Of a stretch of 64,000 nt of DNA, positions 35,312 through 49,048 are shown piece by piece (the stretch's first letter is position 1; each line of letters begins with the position of its first letter). The position numbers were made by a program, and so were the translations under genes. The DNA is from Shinella sp. XGS7 (GTDB lineage: Bacteria > Pseudomonadota > Gammaproteobacteria > Burkholderiales > Burkholderiaceae_C). The stretch lies in contig NZ_CP084758.1 of NCBI RefSeq assembly GCF_020535565.1, positions 2,011,501 to 2,075,500 on the forward strand, written 5' to 3'. A model generated the notes under the pieces. The model was given only the letters and a program-made list of their open reading frames with translations. It was not told where the DNA came from and searched no databases.

Positions 35312-35915
35312 GCCCTTCGGTGAGATGCAGCACAGGCTCCATCTCACCCTCGTCGCCATGCCCGGCGGTGGCAAGTCCACCGTCGGGCGTCAGCTGGCAC
35401 GCCAGCTGGGCGTGCCCTGTCTGGACTCGGATAGCGAGATCGAGAAGCGGATCGGCAAGCCGATCCGCGATTTTTTTGAGCGCGAGGGCGAGGACGCTTT
35501 TCGCGATATCGAGAGCGAGGTCATCGCCGAGCTGCTGGCGCGCGAACAGGACATGGTGCTGGCCACCGGTGGTGGCGCGGTGCTGCGTGAGGCCAATCGC
35601 GAGGCCATGAAGGCGCGCTCCACGGTCTTCTACCTGCGCTCCTCGCCCGAGGAGCTGTTCCGCCGCCTGCGTCACGACACGCAGCGTCCCCTGCTGCAGG
35701 TGAAGGATCCGCTGAAGAAGCTGCGCGAGCTCTATGTGCAGCGCGATCCGCTGTACCGTCGCACGGCGCACTATGTGCTGGAGACCGGGCGGCCCTCGGT
35801 GCATGCTCTGTGCAATATGGTGCTGATGCAGCTGGAGCTGGCTGGCCTGATCAGCCCGGACAAGGTGGCCGCCACGGTAGGGGCCGAGCCTCAGCCGCGT
35901 ACACTCAAGGCATGA
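35304..35915 (+). CDS. aroK: Shikimate kinase
   Basis: AroK phosphorylates shikimate at O3 in the aromatic amino acid pathway. From the ATG at 35304 it has 203 residues; 35325 (MQHRLHL) is an alternative. Walker A is [10 protein letters not shown], the shikimate-binding Asp is in [10 protein letters not shown], the GGGAV loop is present, and the lid carries QRPLL. It overlaps the Ig-like gene by 8 bases and aroB by 4. Confidence 0.94.
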   Translation: MTEPFGEMQHRLHLTLVAMPGGGKSTVGRQLARQLGVPCLDSDSEIEKRIGKPIRDFFEREGEDAFRDIESEVIAELLAREQDMVLATGGGAVLREANREAMKARSTVFYLRSSPEELFRRLRHDTQRPLLQVKDPLKKLRELYVQRDPLYRRTAHYVLETGRPSVHALCNMVLMQLELAGLISPDKVAATVGAEPQPRTLKA

Positions 35916-37033
35916 GCAGCAGTGAAGCCCTTGCGGTCTCCCAAAGCGTCCCGGCCGTCCGGGTTCCCATCGCGCTCGACGAGCGCAGCTACGACATCCT
36001 GATCGGCTCCGCGCTGCTGGACGACACCGCCAGCTGGCAAGACCTGCCCCGCGCCGCGGCCGCGCTGATCGTCAGCAACGAGACCGTTGCGCCCCTCTAC
36101 CTGGATCGTCTGCACCAACGTCTGGCCCAGCAGTACGGGCGCGTGGACAGCGTCATCCTGCCCGACGGCGAGCAGCACAAGGACTGGGACTCGCTCAATC
36201 GCATCGTGGACCATCTGCTGGCCCGGGCCGCGGACCGCAAGACCGTGCTCTTCGCCCTGGGCGGCGGCGTGATCGGTGATATGACGGGCTTCGCGGCCGC
36301 CATCTATATGCGCGGCGTGCCCTTTGTGCAAGTGCCCACCACCTTGCTGGCCCAGGTGGACTCTTCGGTGGGTGGCAAGACCGCCATCAACCATCCGCGC
36401 GGCAAGAACATGATCGGGGCCTTCTACCAGCCAGCCCGCGTGATTGCCGATCTGGACACCCTGGACACCTTGCCCCCGCGTGAGCTGGCCGCAGGCTTGG
36501 CCGAGGTGATCAAGTACGGCCCGATTGCCGACGCCGCCTTCCTGGACTGGATCGAGACGAATCTGGACGCCCTGCTGGCCCGCGACAAGGCGGCCCTGGC
36601 CTATGCCGTCAAGCGCAGCTGCGAGATCAAGGCCTGGGTGGTGGGGCAGGACGAGCGCGAGACCGGGCTGCGCGCCATTCTCAACTTCGGCCACACCTTC
36701 GGCCACGCCATCGAGACCGGTCTGGGCTATGGCGAGTGGCTGCACGGCGAGGCCGTGGGCTGCGGCATGGTGCTGGCCAGCGATCTCTCGGTGCGCCTGG
36801 GCCTGATGCCGCCCGAGTTCCTCACGCGCATGCGCAGCCTGATCCAGCGCGCCGGCCTGCCCGTGCGGGCGCCGCGCCTGGGCGTGGAGCGCTATCTGGA
36901 GCTGATGCGGGTGGACAAGAAGAACGAGGGCGGGGAGATCCGCTTCGTGCTGATCGAGGCGCTGGGCCGGGCTGGCATGCGGGGCGCGCCCGATGCCCTG
37001 GTGGCCGAGGTCCTGAACGCCCACTGCGACTGA
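35912..37033 (+). CDS. aroB: 3-dehydroquinate synthase
   Basis: AroB cyclises DAHP to 3-dehydroquinate using NAD and a divalent metal. The 373-residue protein has the NAD-binding [13 protein letters not shown], the [21 protein letters not shown] signature, and metal ligands in the [20 protein letters not shown] and GEAVGCGM regions. An earlier frame start at 35810 lies inside aroK and was rejected. It follows aroK by ATGA overlap. Confidence 0.96.
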   Translation: MSSSEALAVSQSVPAVRVPIALDERSYDILIGSALLDDTASWQDLPRAAAALIVSNETVAPLYLDRLHQRLAQQYGRVDSVILPDGEQHKDWDSLNRIVDHLLARAADRKTVLFALGGGVIGDMTGFAAAIYMRGVPFVQVPTTLLAQVDSSVGGKTAINHPRGKNMIGAFYQPARVIADLDTLDTLPPRELAAGLAEVIKYGPIADAAFLDWIETNLDALLARDKAALAYAVKRSCEIKAWVVGQDERETGLRAILNFGHTFGHAIETGLGYGEWLHGEAVGCGMVLASDLSVRLGLMPPEFLTRMRSLIQRAGLPVRAPRLGVERYLELMRVDKKNEGGEIRFVLIEALGRAGMRGAPDALVAEVLNAHCD

Positions 37034-37048
37034 AGGCCGAATCCCCAG

Positions 37049-38182
37049 ATGCCGCTTGCCCGCTACGCCTGTGACCCCTCTCGCAGCCGTGGCCGGCGTT
37101 TCCCCGAGCCGGCTGCACCCACCCGCAGCGAGTACCAGCGCGACCGGGACCGCATCGTGCACAGCACGGCCTTCCGGCGCCTGGTCTACAAGACCCAGGT
37201 CTTCCTGAATCACGAGGGCGACCTCTTCCGGACCCGGCTGACCCACTCCCTGGAGGTGGCCCAGCTGGGGCGCTCCATCGGCCGCAGCCTGGGCCTGGAC
37301 GAAGACCTGATCGAGACCATCGCCCTGGCCCATGACCTGGGCCACACGCCTTTCGGCCATGCGGGTCAGGATGTGCTGGACGACTGCATGAAGGCCCATG
37401 GCGGCTTTGAACACAATCTGCAGAGCCTGCGCGTGGTGGACCAGCTGGAGCAGCGCTACCCGGCCTACGACGGGCTCAACCTGACTTTCGAGAGCCGCGA
37501 GGGCATCCTCAAGCACTGCAGCCGCCGCAATGCCGAGCTGCTGGAAGCGGCGGAGCCCAATGGCGTGGCCGCCCGCTTTCTGCGTGGCGAGCAGCCCAGC
37601 CTGGAGGCCCAGCTCTGCAATCTGGCCGACGAGGTGGCCTATAACGCGCACGACATTGACGACGGCGTGCGCTCCGGCCTGCTGAGCCTGGAGCAGCTGG
37701 AAGCGGCTGTGCCCCTGGTGCAGCGCTATCTGCGCGAGGCCCTGGCCGAGTTCCCCGCGCTCACGGGCAAACGCCTGCTTTTCGAGACCATACGCCGCAT
37801 GCTCTCGGCCCAGGTCTACGACATCATCGATGCCAGCCGCGCCGAGCTGGCGGCCGCTGAGCCGGTCGATGTGCAGGCCGTGCGTGAGGCCGGCCGGCCC
37901 CTGATGCGCTTCTCGGCCGAGATGCGCCGCGGCAGCAGCGAGCTCAAGCGCTTTCTCTTCGCCAGCCTCTACCGCCACGCCCAGGTGCAGGAGAAGCGGG
38001 CGAGGGCGGAGCAGGTGCTGCGCGAGCTGTTTGCCATCTACCTGGGCGACCCGTCGCAGCTGCCGGCCGACCATGCCGGCCAGGCCGATCTGCCGCGCGC
38101 CTGCGCCGACTACATCGCTGGCATGACGGATCGCTTCGCACTCAAGGAACACCAGCGCCTGACGGGCCAGCAGTTGTTCTGA
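37049..38182 (+). CDS. dgt: dGTP triphosphohydrolase-like HD protein
   Basis: This HD-domain protein hydrolyses dNTPs to the nucleoside and triphosphate. The 377-residue protein has the family motifs HSTAFRRLVYKTQVF, RTRLTHSLEVAQ, and the metal-binding HD in LAHDLGHTPFGHAG, plus the later NLADEVAYNAHDIDDG. It belongs to the shorter type-2 Dgt group. It lies 15 bases after aroB, so it is probably in the same transcript. Confidence 0.93.
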   Translation: MPLARYACDPSRSRGRRFPEPAAPTRSEYQRDRDRIVHSTAFRRLVYKTQVFLNHEGDLFRTRLTHSLEVAQLGRSIGRSLGLDEDLIETIALAHDLGHTPFGHAGQDVLDDCMKAHGGFEHNLQSLRVVDQLEQRYPAYDGLNLTFESREGILKHCSRRNAELLEAAEPNGVAARFLRGEQPSLEAQLCNLADEVAYNAHDIDDGVRSGLLSLEQLEAAVPLVQRYLREALAEFPALTGKRLLFETIRRMLSAQVYDIIDASRAELAAAEPVDVQAVREAGRPLMRFSAEMRRGSSELKRFLFASLYRHAQVQEKRARAEQVLRELFAIYLGDPSQLPADHAGQADLPRACADYIAGMTDRFALKEHQRLTGQQLF

Positions 38183-38224
38183 GGGGTGGCGTTTGCCGCC
38201 CGCGCTTCGAGCTGTGTAGATAAT

Positions 38225-38249
38225 GGGGTCAGATTGATTTTCTGACTCC
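38225..38249. repeat. REP-like hairpin just before the RAYT gene
   Basis: A 9-base stem (38225-38233 with 38241-38249, one G-U) has a seven-base AT loop. It contains GGGGTCAGA, whose complement TCTGACCC recurs downstream of the transposase at 38996-39001 and following, as expected for REP sites served by a RAYT. Confidence 0.65.
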
Positions 38250-38252
38250 GCC

Positions 38253-38942
38253 ATGGCCCGTCTGCCCCGTCTTGTCGTTCCCGGCCTCCCTCATCACCTG
38301 ATTCAGCGCGGCCACAACCGCCAGCCCATCGTGCTGGATGACGAGGACCGGCGCCAGTTCCTGGCCCTGCTGCGCGAGGCCGCCGTCAACCAGCGCGTGG
38401 CCCTGCATGCCTATGTGCTGATGGACAACCACCTCCACCTTCTGGCCACGCCCGAGACGCCCGATGGGCTGAGCCGCATGATGCAGTCCCTGGGGCGGCG
38501 CTATGTGGCTGCCTTCAACCAGCGGCATGGCCGCAGCGGCACGCTCTGGGAAGGGCGCTTCCGTGCCGCGCCGCTGGAGGCCGAGCGTCACCTGCTGGCC
38601 TGCATGCGCTATATCGAGCTCAACCCCCAGCGCGCCGGCTGGGTGATGGAGCCCGGCGGCTATGCCTGGTCCAGCGGGCCCCAGCATCTGGGGCACCGGC
38701 GCGATCCCCTGATCACCGAGCATCCGCTGTTCTGGGCTCTGGGTAACACGCCCTTTGAGCGCGAAGCCGCCTGGCGCGCCTGGCTGGAGCAGGGCGTAGG
38801 CCCCGAAGAGCAGCGCGCCTTGGGGGATTCGGCACTCAAGGGCTGGCCCTTGGGCTCGGCAGGCTTCTTGCAAGCGTTGGCCGAGGGCTCGGAGCGCCCG
38901 GTCGCGCCGCGTCAGCGAGGCCGTCCTCGCAAGCAGGCTTGA
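38253..38942 (+). CDS. REP-associated tyrosine transposase (RAYT, IS200-like)
   Basis: RAYT proteins are single-copy HUH endonucleases thought to move or maintain REP sequences. The 229-residue protein has the Y1_Tnp pattern LPHHLIQRGHNRQ, the HUH in MDNHLHLLATP, and the catalytic Tyr region GRRYVAAFNQRHGRSGTLW. YIELNPQRAG is also typical of this group. The start at 38253 abuts a REP-like hairpin, and two direct repeats follow the gene. Confidence 0.9.
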   Translation: MARLPRLVVPGLPHHLIQRGHNRQPIVLDDEDRRQFLALLREAAVNQRVALHAYVLMDNHLHLLATPETPDGLSRMMQSLGRRYVAAFNQRHGRSGTLWEGRFRAAPLEAERHLLACMRYIELNPQRAGWVMEPGGYAWSSGPQHLGHRRDPLITEHPLFWALGNTPFEREAAWRAWLEQGVGPEEQRALGDSALKGWPLGSAGFLQALAEGSERPVAPRQRGRPRKQA

Positions 38943-38943
38943 C

Positions 38944-38965
38944 TGTGTCCCTATTTATTCAAGGC
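38944..38965. repeat. RAYT-flanking repeat copy 1
   Basis: This unit shares the core CCCTATTTATT(C)AAGGC with a second copy at 38993-39014. It lies two bases after the transposase stop codon. Confidence 0.6.
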
Positions 38966-38992
38966 CTCTTGTTGTCGTCCTGCTATTTAATA

Positions 38993-39014
38993 CTCTGACC
39001 CTATTTATTAAGGC
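38993..39014. repeat. RAYT-flanking repeat copy 2
   Basis: Second copy of the CCCTATTTATTAAGGC core, preceded by TCTGA so that it contains the complement of the GGGTCAGA found before the transposase. Together the units look like the boundary of a REP-type element. Confidence 0.6.
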
Positions 39015-39087
39015 TTGATGCACGGAATGCATCGATCTATGCTCGCGCTATCGCTGTAGTTGCCAGACCGTAGATTGGAGAAACGCC

Positions 39088-43845
<4,758 letters not shown>

Positions 43846-43871
43846 AGCTGTAGAAGGTAGAGAGAAGCATC

Positions 43872-45359
43872 ATGGGAAAAGTCACCGGCTTCATGGAGTT
43901 CGAGCGTCTGGACGAGGGCTATGAGCCCGTCGAGAAGCGCGTCAAGAACTACAAGGAATTCGTCATCGGCCTGAACACCGAGCAGGCCAAGCAGCAGGGC
44001 GCCCGCTGCATGGACTGCGGCACGCCCTTCTGCAACAACGGCTGCCCGGTCAACAACATCATTCCGGACTTCAACGACCTGGTGTATCGCGGTCGTGCCG
44101 AGGACTGGAAGGCCGCCATCGCGGTGCTGCACAGCACCAACAACTTCCCGGAATTCACCGGCCGCGTCTGCCCCGCACCCTGCGAGGAAGCCTGCACGCT
44201 GAACCTGGAAGACACGCCTGTTTCCATCAAGACCGTCGAGCAGGCGATTGCCGACAAGGCCTATGAGATGGGCTATATCGTGCCGCAGCCGGCGACGGTG
44301 AAGACCGGCAAGAAGGTCGCCGTCATCGGTTCCGGCCCGGCCGGCATGGCGGCTGCCCAGCAGCTCGCCCGCGCCGGCCACGAGGTCCATCTCTACGAGC
44401 GCGAATCCAAGGCCGGCGGCCTGCTGCGCTACGGCATTCCGGACTTCAAGATGGAGAAGAACTTCATCGACCGCCGCGTCGACCAGATGCGCGGCGAGGG
44501 CGTGACCTTCCGCACCGGCGTGCTGGTGGCGGATCTGGGTGAGGGCAGCAAGGTCACCAACTGGGCCAAGGAAAGCATCAGCCCCGAGGAGCTCAAGAGC
44601 CAGTTCGACGCCGTGCTGCTGGCCGGTGGCGCCGAAGCCAGCCGCGACCTGCCCGTGCCGGGCCGCGATCTGCAGGGCGTGCACTTCGCCATGGAGTTCC
44701 TGCCCCAGCAGAACAAGGTCAACGCCGGCGACAAGCTCAAGAACCAGATCCGCGCTGATGGCAAGCATGTGATCGTGATCGGCGGCGGCGACACCGGCAG
44801 CGACTGCGTGGGCACCAGCAACCGCCACGGTGCCAAGAGCGTGACCCAGTTCGAGCTCATGCCCCAGCCGCCGGAAGTGGAGGATCGCCCCTTGACCTGG
44901 CCCTACTGGCCCATCAAGCTGCGCACATCCTCCAGCCACGAGGAGGGCTGCGAGCGCGCCTTCGCCATCGCCACCAAGGAGTTCCTGGGCGGGGAAGGGA
45001 AGGACAAGGGCAAGCTCACCGGCGTCAAGACCGTCAAGGTCGAGTGGGCCGGCGGCAAGATGACGGAAGTGCCGGGCTCCGAGCAGATTCTGAAGGCGGA
45101 CCTGGTCTTCCTGGCCATGGGCTTCGTCAGCCCGGTCGCCACCATCCTGGACGCCTTTGGCGTGGCCAAGGACGCCCGCGGTAACGCCAAGGCCACGACC
45201 GATTTCACGGGCGGCTACGCCACCAACGTGCCCAAGGTCTTCGCCGCTGGCGATATGCGCCGTGGTCAGAGCCTGGTGGTCTGGGCCATCCGCGAAGGCC
45301 GTCAGGCCGCTCGCGCGGTGGACGAGTTCCTGATGGGTGTGAGCGATCTGCCGCGCTGA
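43872..45359 (+). CDS. gltD: Glutamate synthase (NADPH) small subunit
   Basis: GltD is the FAD- and iron-sulfur-containing subunit that passes electrons from NADPH to GltB. The 495-residue protein has the N-terminal cysteine clusters [14 protein letters not shown] and CPAPCEEAC, the FAD-binding [13 protein letters not shown] near residue 150, and the NADPH-binding GGGDTGSDC near residue 315. It follows gltB by 26 bases. Residues about 110-215 (44195-44515) form another rhizobial-like patch. Confidence 0.96.
   Translation: MGKVTGFMEFERLDEGYEPVEKRVKNYKEFVIGLNTEQAKQQGARCMDCGTPFCNNGCPVNNIIPDFNDLVYRGRAEDWKAAIAVLHSTNNFPEFTGRVCPAPCEEACTLNLEDTPVSIKTVEQAIADKAYEMGYIVPQPATVKTGKKVAVIGSGPAGMAAAQQLARAGHEVHLYERESKAGGLLRYGIPDFKMEKNFIDRRVDQMRGEGVTFRTGVLVADLGEGSKVTNWAKESISPEELKSQFDAVLLAGGAEASRDLPVPGRDLQGVHFAMEFLPQQNKVNAGDKLKNQIRADGKHVIVIGGGDTGSDCVGTSNRHGAKSVTQFELMPQPPEVEDRPLTWPYWPIKLRTSSSHEEGCERAFAIATKEFLGGEGKDKGKLTGVKTVKVEWAGGKMTEVPGSEQILKADLVFLAMGFVSPVATILDAFGVAKDARGNAKATTDFTGGYATNVPKVFAAGDMRRGQSLVVWAIREGRQAARAVDEFLMGVSDLPR
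44195..44515 (+). other. Rhizobial-like patch in gltD
   Basis: The segment encodes the stretch around [20 protein letters not shown] to [16 protein letters not shown] with CTC/GTC/TCG/ATT-type codons. The residues resemble rhizobial GltD more than betaproteobacterial GltD, while both flanks keep host codon use. Confidence 0.65.
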
Positions 45360-45387
45360 AGCGCTGCGCTCGGTCTCATCTCCGGTA

Positions 45388-45411
45388 AAGCCGCCCTTGG
45401 GCGGCTTTTTT
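45388..45411 (+). terminator. Intrinsic terminator after gltD
   Basis: Arms 45388-45395 and 45400-45407 pair perfectly around CTTG, followed by six T. It lies about 30 bases after the gltD stop. Confidence 0.9.
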
Positions 45412-45668
45412 CATGGCCCCGCCCGCCGCCGGGACGGCCTAAGCTCCGCCCCTGGCTCACTCCTCCAAGGGGCCCGCCAGGCGGCCTGTATCAGCCGCTT
45501 ACGTTCATGCGTCCGTTTGTCGCGCGCTGCGGCGCGCCCGTCGGTCGGGGGCTGCGAAATGAGCAATATGCACGCTATCGTGCCCCCGCGATGCCGACAA
45601 TGGACGCCAAACCGGTTCACCGGCCGCGCCTGGCGCGAGTCCGTTGAGCCCCTAACCGGTGCTCTTCT
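45412..45668. promoter_or_regulatory. Upstream region of the minor pilin operon
   Basis: This gap between the gltD terminator and pilE must hold the promoter for the minor pilin operon. I looked for a sigma-54 site (GG-N10-GC) because some pilin genes use one, but found no convincing match. No gene is seen. Confidence 0.4.
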
Positions 45669-46139
45669 ATGTCTCAAGCTCAGCGTGTTTCGTCCTTGGC
45701 CGTGCGGGGTTTCACCCTGATCGAGCTGATGGTGGTGGTGGCCATCGTGGGCATCCTGGCCTCGGTGGCCCTGCCGGCCTACAACGACTACATCCGCCGC
45801 GGAGCCCTGCCCGAGTCCTTTGCCCAGCTGGCCGACTACCGCGTCAAGCTGGAGCAGTACTACCAGGACAACCGCTCCTACGGCGCGGCCGCCTGCGCGG
45901 ATGCCGGCAGCCGTCCCGCCTGGAATACCTTCACGCCCAGCGCAGCCAAGAACTTCAGCTACGCCTGTGTGCTCAATAACGGCGGCCAGGGCTTTGTGGT
46001 CACGGCCACCGGCAAGAGCGGCACCTCGGGCTACGGCCACGTGTTCACCATCAACGAGGCCAATGTGCAGACCACCAAGCTGTACAAGGGCAATGAGGTG
46101 AACAAGAACTGCTGGACCCTGCGCGGCAGCGAGTGCTGA
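45669..46139 (+). CDS. pilE: Type IV pilin PilE-like
   Basis: This is a type IV pilin-family protein of 156 residues. The leader ends AVRG before [24 protein letters not shown], with Glu5 and the usual helix. The C-terminal Cys pair ([10 protein letters not shown]) would form the D-loop disulfide. It heads a cluster of minor pilins and pilY1, so it is more likely the minor pilin PilE (P. aeruginosa sense) than the major pilin. Confidence 0.9.
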   Translation: MSQAQRVSSLAVRGFTLIELMVVVAIVGILASVALPAYNDYIRRGALPESFAQLADYRVKLEQYYQDNRSYGAAACADAGSRPAWNTFTPSAAKNFSYACVLNNGGQGFVVTATGKSGTSGYGHVFTINEANVQTTKLYKGNEVNKNCWTLRGSEC

Positions 46140-46140
46140 G

Positions 46141-46809
46141 ATGGGCCATTTCCTACCCTCCACCCTGATCCGCCGGCCCTGGCCCGGCCGGCGCATGTCC
46201 GGGCGCCATCTTGCGCGCGGCATGACCCTGATCGAGCTGGTGGTGGTGCTGGTGCTGGTGCTGGCCATGGCCATGGCGGCCATCCCCAGCGCCCAGGTCT
46301 GGATACGCAATACCGAGATCCGCAATGTGGCCACCTCCATCCAGGCTGGCATGCAAAGGGCCCGGGCCGAGGCCATGCGGCGCAATGAGCGGGTCACGTT
46401 CTCCCTGGTGACCCTGAGCGACAACGGCCGCATGGACAACAGCTGCGCCGTGGCCGAGAACGGCAGTTCCTGGGTGGTGAGCCTGGACGAACCGGGTGGC
46501 CAGTGCGGCGCCACCGTGGGAGACGCGGCGGCCGCCCCCCGGCTGATCGACGTCCATGCCACGGGCTCGAAGGCCGCGGCGGTCAAGGTGCTGGGCACGG
46601 CGGCCAATGAGGGCGATGCGGCTCAGGTCGCTTTCGACGGTTTTGGCCGCGTGGCCGGCCCCGCCAACAGCATTGTGCTCGTCGACATCACCAGCGGTAC
46701 GGCCGGCGACGATTACCGCGATCTGCGCATCATGGTGGGCAATGGCGGCACCGTGCGCATGTGCGAACCCAAGATTGCCAAGGGGGGCACCGACCCCCGC
46801 GCCTGCTGA
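46141..46809 (+). CDS. fimT: Minor pilin FimT/PilH-like (GspH family)
   Basis: This is a GspH/FimT-type minor pilin of up to 222 residues. The prepilin site is RHLARG before MTLIELVVVLVLVLAMA. Two starts are possible: 46141 (27-residue leader, directly after pilE) or 46195 (9-residue leader). Neither has a clear ribosome binding site. FimT-type proteins of several species bind DNA in natural uptake; that is family knowledge, not visible here. Confidence 0.85.
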   Translation: MGHFLPSTLIRRPWPGRRMSGRHLARGMTLIELVVVLVLVLAMAMAAIPSAQVWIRNTEIRNVATSIQAGMQRARAEAMRRNERVTFSLVTLSDNGRMDNSCAVAENGSSWVVSLDEPGGQCGATVGDAAAAPRLIDVHATGSKAAAVKVLGTAANEGDAAQVAFDGFGRVAGPANSIVLVDITSGTAGDDYRDLRIMVGNGGTVRMCEPKIAKGGTDPRAC

Positions 46810-46834
46810 GGCCTGCGGGCCCGGAGTGAGCACC

Positions 46835-47245
46835 ATGACCAGTATCAAACCCCGCCCCGCCCGTCGAAGCGTCCGTGGCTTCGCCATGTTCGAGGCCCTG
46901 ATCGCCTTGCTGATCTGCGCCATGGGCATTCTGGGCGTGGTGGGCCTGCAGGGCTCGATGACCCGGGCCCAGAGCGCTTCCACCTTCCGGGCGGAGGCCG
47001 CCTTCCAGGCTCAGCAGCTGATCGGCGAGATGTGGAGCAACCGCCAGAACCTGGCCCAGTACAACACGGCCAACTGCGGCGCCAACTGCCAGTCCTGGCT
47101 GGCGCGCGTGGGCGCCCGGCTGCCCAATGGGGCGGCCACCGTGGTGGTCGACGCCACGGGCAATGTGAGCATAGAGATTCGCTGGACCCTGCCCGGCGAG
47201 GCGGTCAATCGCTACGCCACGGTCACCGCCATCACCGCGAGCTGA
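46835..47245 (+). CDS. pilV: Minor pilin PilV
   Basis: PilV primes pilus assembly with PilW, PilX and PilY1. The ATG at 46835, after GGAGTGAG, gives 136 residues. The leader ends RSVRG before FAMFEALIALLICAMGILG, typical of PilV. The stop overlaps the pilW start (TGATG). Out-of-frame upstream extensions were rejected. Confidence 0.9.
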   Translation: MTSIKPRPARRSVRGFAMFEALIALLICAMGILGVVGLQGSMTRAQSASTFRAEAAFQAQQLIGEMWSNRQNLAQYNTANCGANCQSWLARVGARLPNGAATVVVDATGNVSIEIRWTLPGEAVNRYATVTAITAS

Positions 47246-48354
47246 TGATGATCAAACCCAGGAAGAAAACCGGCTCTGCCCAGCCCCGTCAGCGGGTGCG
47301 CGGCGTGACCCTGATCGAGTTGATGGTGGGCCTGGTGCTGGGCCTGGTGGTGGTGCTGGTCGTGGCCCAGGTGCTGGGCTTTGCCGAGGGCCAGAAGCGG
47401 GCCACCACGGGCGGCTCGGACGCCCAGGTCAACGGCGCGCTGGCGCTCTACACCCTGCAGCGCGAGATCCAGATGGCCGGCTATGGGCTGATCACCGATT
47501 CGCGCTCCCTCGGCTGCCAGGTCCGGGCTCAGCACACCGCCGTGGGGCCTGTGAACATGAACTTGGCCCCCATCGTGATCAACAACGGAGCCAACGGCGC
47601 GCCCGATACGATTTCCGTGGTCAGCTCCAGCCGAGCCTATTCCGTCCCCATGATTGTCAGCACCGACCATGCCATGGGGGCGGACCGTTTCACGGTGCGC
47701 TCGGCCCTGGGCGTCACGCCAGGCGATCTGGTCATTGCGGTGCCCGCCGACAAGGACTTCACCAACGCCGACAACTGGTGCACGACCTATCAGGTCACGG
47801 CCATACAGAACAACAACCAGCTGGTCCACGGCGCCTCGCCCTGGAACGACACCCAGATCACGCCGGCTGCGGGCTACCCGGCGGGCAGCCAGCTGATCAA
47901 TGCGGGCTCCATCGTCAACCGGGTGTTCTCGCTGACAGCGGATTGGTCGCTGCGCCAGCAGACCCTGTCGCCCACCAGCGGTGCCATGGATTCGCAGGAG
48001 CTGTTTCCCCAGATCGTCAATCTGCAGGCTTATTACGGCCGCGACACCAATGCCGACGGCAATGTCGATATCTACGACAACACCGCCCCGGCCAGCAACG
48101 CCGCCTGGAACCAGGTCATCACGGTGCGCGTGGCCCTGGTCGCGCGCAGCGTGAGCTATCAGAAAGAGGAAGTCACCACGGTGGAGCCCAGCTGGGACGT
48201 GGGCACCGCCATACCGGTGGATGGATCCCAACCCTGTGGCAACAGCCGCTGCGTGACGCTGAAGGTGAATGGCCTGCCGGACTGGAAGCACTACCGCTAC
48301 TCGGTGTACGACGTGGTGATTCCGCTGCGCAATATGCTGTGGAGGAGTCAGTGA
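47245..48354 (+). CDS. pilW: Minor pilin PilW
   Basis: PilW is the large minor pilin of the tip complex. The 369-residue protein has the leader ending RVRG before VTLIELMVGLVLGLVVV, the QREIQMAGYG segment typical of PilW, and a C-terminal beta domain. A DTNADGNVDIYD loop near residue 268 has the spacing of an EF-hand-like calcium site. Start may be 47245 or 47248. It overlaps pilV and lies 1 base before pilX. Confidence 0.92.
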   Translation: MMIKPRKKTGSAQPRQRVRGVTLIELMVGLVLGLVVVLVVAQVLGFAEGQKRATTGGSDAQVNGALALYTLQREIQMAGYGLITDSRSLGCQVRAQHTAVGPVNMNLAPIVINNGANGAPDTISVVSSSRAYSVPMIVSTDHAMGADRFTVRSALGVTPGDLVIAVPADKDFTNADNWCTTYQVTAIQNNNQLVHGASPWNDTQITPAAGYPAGSQLINAGSIVNRVFSLTADWSLRQQTLSPTSGAMDSQELFPQIVNLQAYYGRDTNADGNVDIYDNTAPASNAAWNQVITVRVALVARSVSYQKEEVTTVEPSWDVGTAIPVDGSQPCGNSRCVTLKVNGLPDWKHYRYSVYDVVIPLRNMLWRSQ

Positions 48355-48355
48355 G

Positions 48356-49021
48356 ATGAGCGCCCTGTCTAGCTCGATGAGGCGCTTGAAGCGCACGCAG
48401 CGCGGCCTGTCCCTGCTGTTTGCCCTGATGGCCCTGGTGGTGATCTCTCTGGCCTCGGTGGCCCTGGTCCGTTCGGTCGACACCGCCAGCCTGGTGATCG
48501 GCAATCTGGGCTTCAAGCAGGACGCGACCGCGACCGCGGGTCGCGCCACGGAGCTGGCGCTGACCTGGTTGCGCGCCAATGCAGGGGCCAATCTGCACAA
48601 CGACAACGCCGCCCGGGGCTATTACGCGGCGAGTCGGGACAATATGGATCCCACGGGCCAGGACACGGCCCACAAGGGCATGCGTGCGGTGGTCGACTGG
48701 ACGGGCGCCACGGACTGCAGCGCCTTTGCCAAGGGCAGCTATGCCAGCTGCATGCGCTCCTCCGCTCCCGTGGAGCTCGGCGGTAATACCGTGAGCTGGG
48801 TCATCACCCGCCTGTGCGCGGCCGAAGGCAACCCCAATGGCCTGGACTGCGCGACACCGCCTGGCTCCTCGGGCCTTCCGGGCGGCAACCGTGGGGCGAT
48901 CAGCTACGGCGATGGTCAGCTGACCATGCCCTTCAGCAGCAGTCAGTATTACCGCGTGGTGGTCAGGGTGCAGGGGGCTCGCGGCACGACCTCCTACACC
49001 GAAACCATTGCGCAGATGTGA
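48356..49021 (+). CDS. pilX: Minor pilin PilX
   Basis: PilX is a minor pilin that, as in most PilX proteins, lacks Glu5: QRG is followed by LSLLFALMALVVISLASVAL. The 221-residue protein contains paired cysteines in the beta domain. It lies between pilW and pilY1, as usual. Confidence 0.9.
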   Translation: MSALSSSMRRLKRTQRGLSLLFALMALVVISLASVALVRSVDTASLVIGNLGFKQDATATAGRATELALTWLRANAGANLHNDNAARGYYAASRDNMDPTGQDTAHKGMRAVVDWTGATDCSAFAKGSYASCMRSSAPVELGGNTVSWVITRLCAAEGNPNGLDCATPPGSSGLPGGNRGAISYGDGQLTMPFSSSQYYRVVVRVQGARGTTSYTETIAQM

Positions 49022-49048
49022 GCGGCAGCAGGCCGCAGGAGCACGAGC

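Noticed and set aside
45412-45668. Possible sigma-54 promoter before pilE
   Set aside because: No GG-N10-GC site with the conserved TGGCAC/TTGC context was found.
45669-49021. Minor pilin cluster as part of the type II secretion locus
   Set aside because: Order pilE-fimT-pilV-pilW-pilX-pilY1 and the PilY1 partner are specific to type IV pili, and a full set of GspG-K is already present at 7620-10556.
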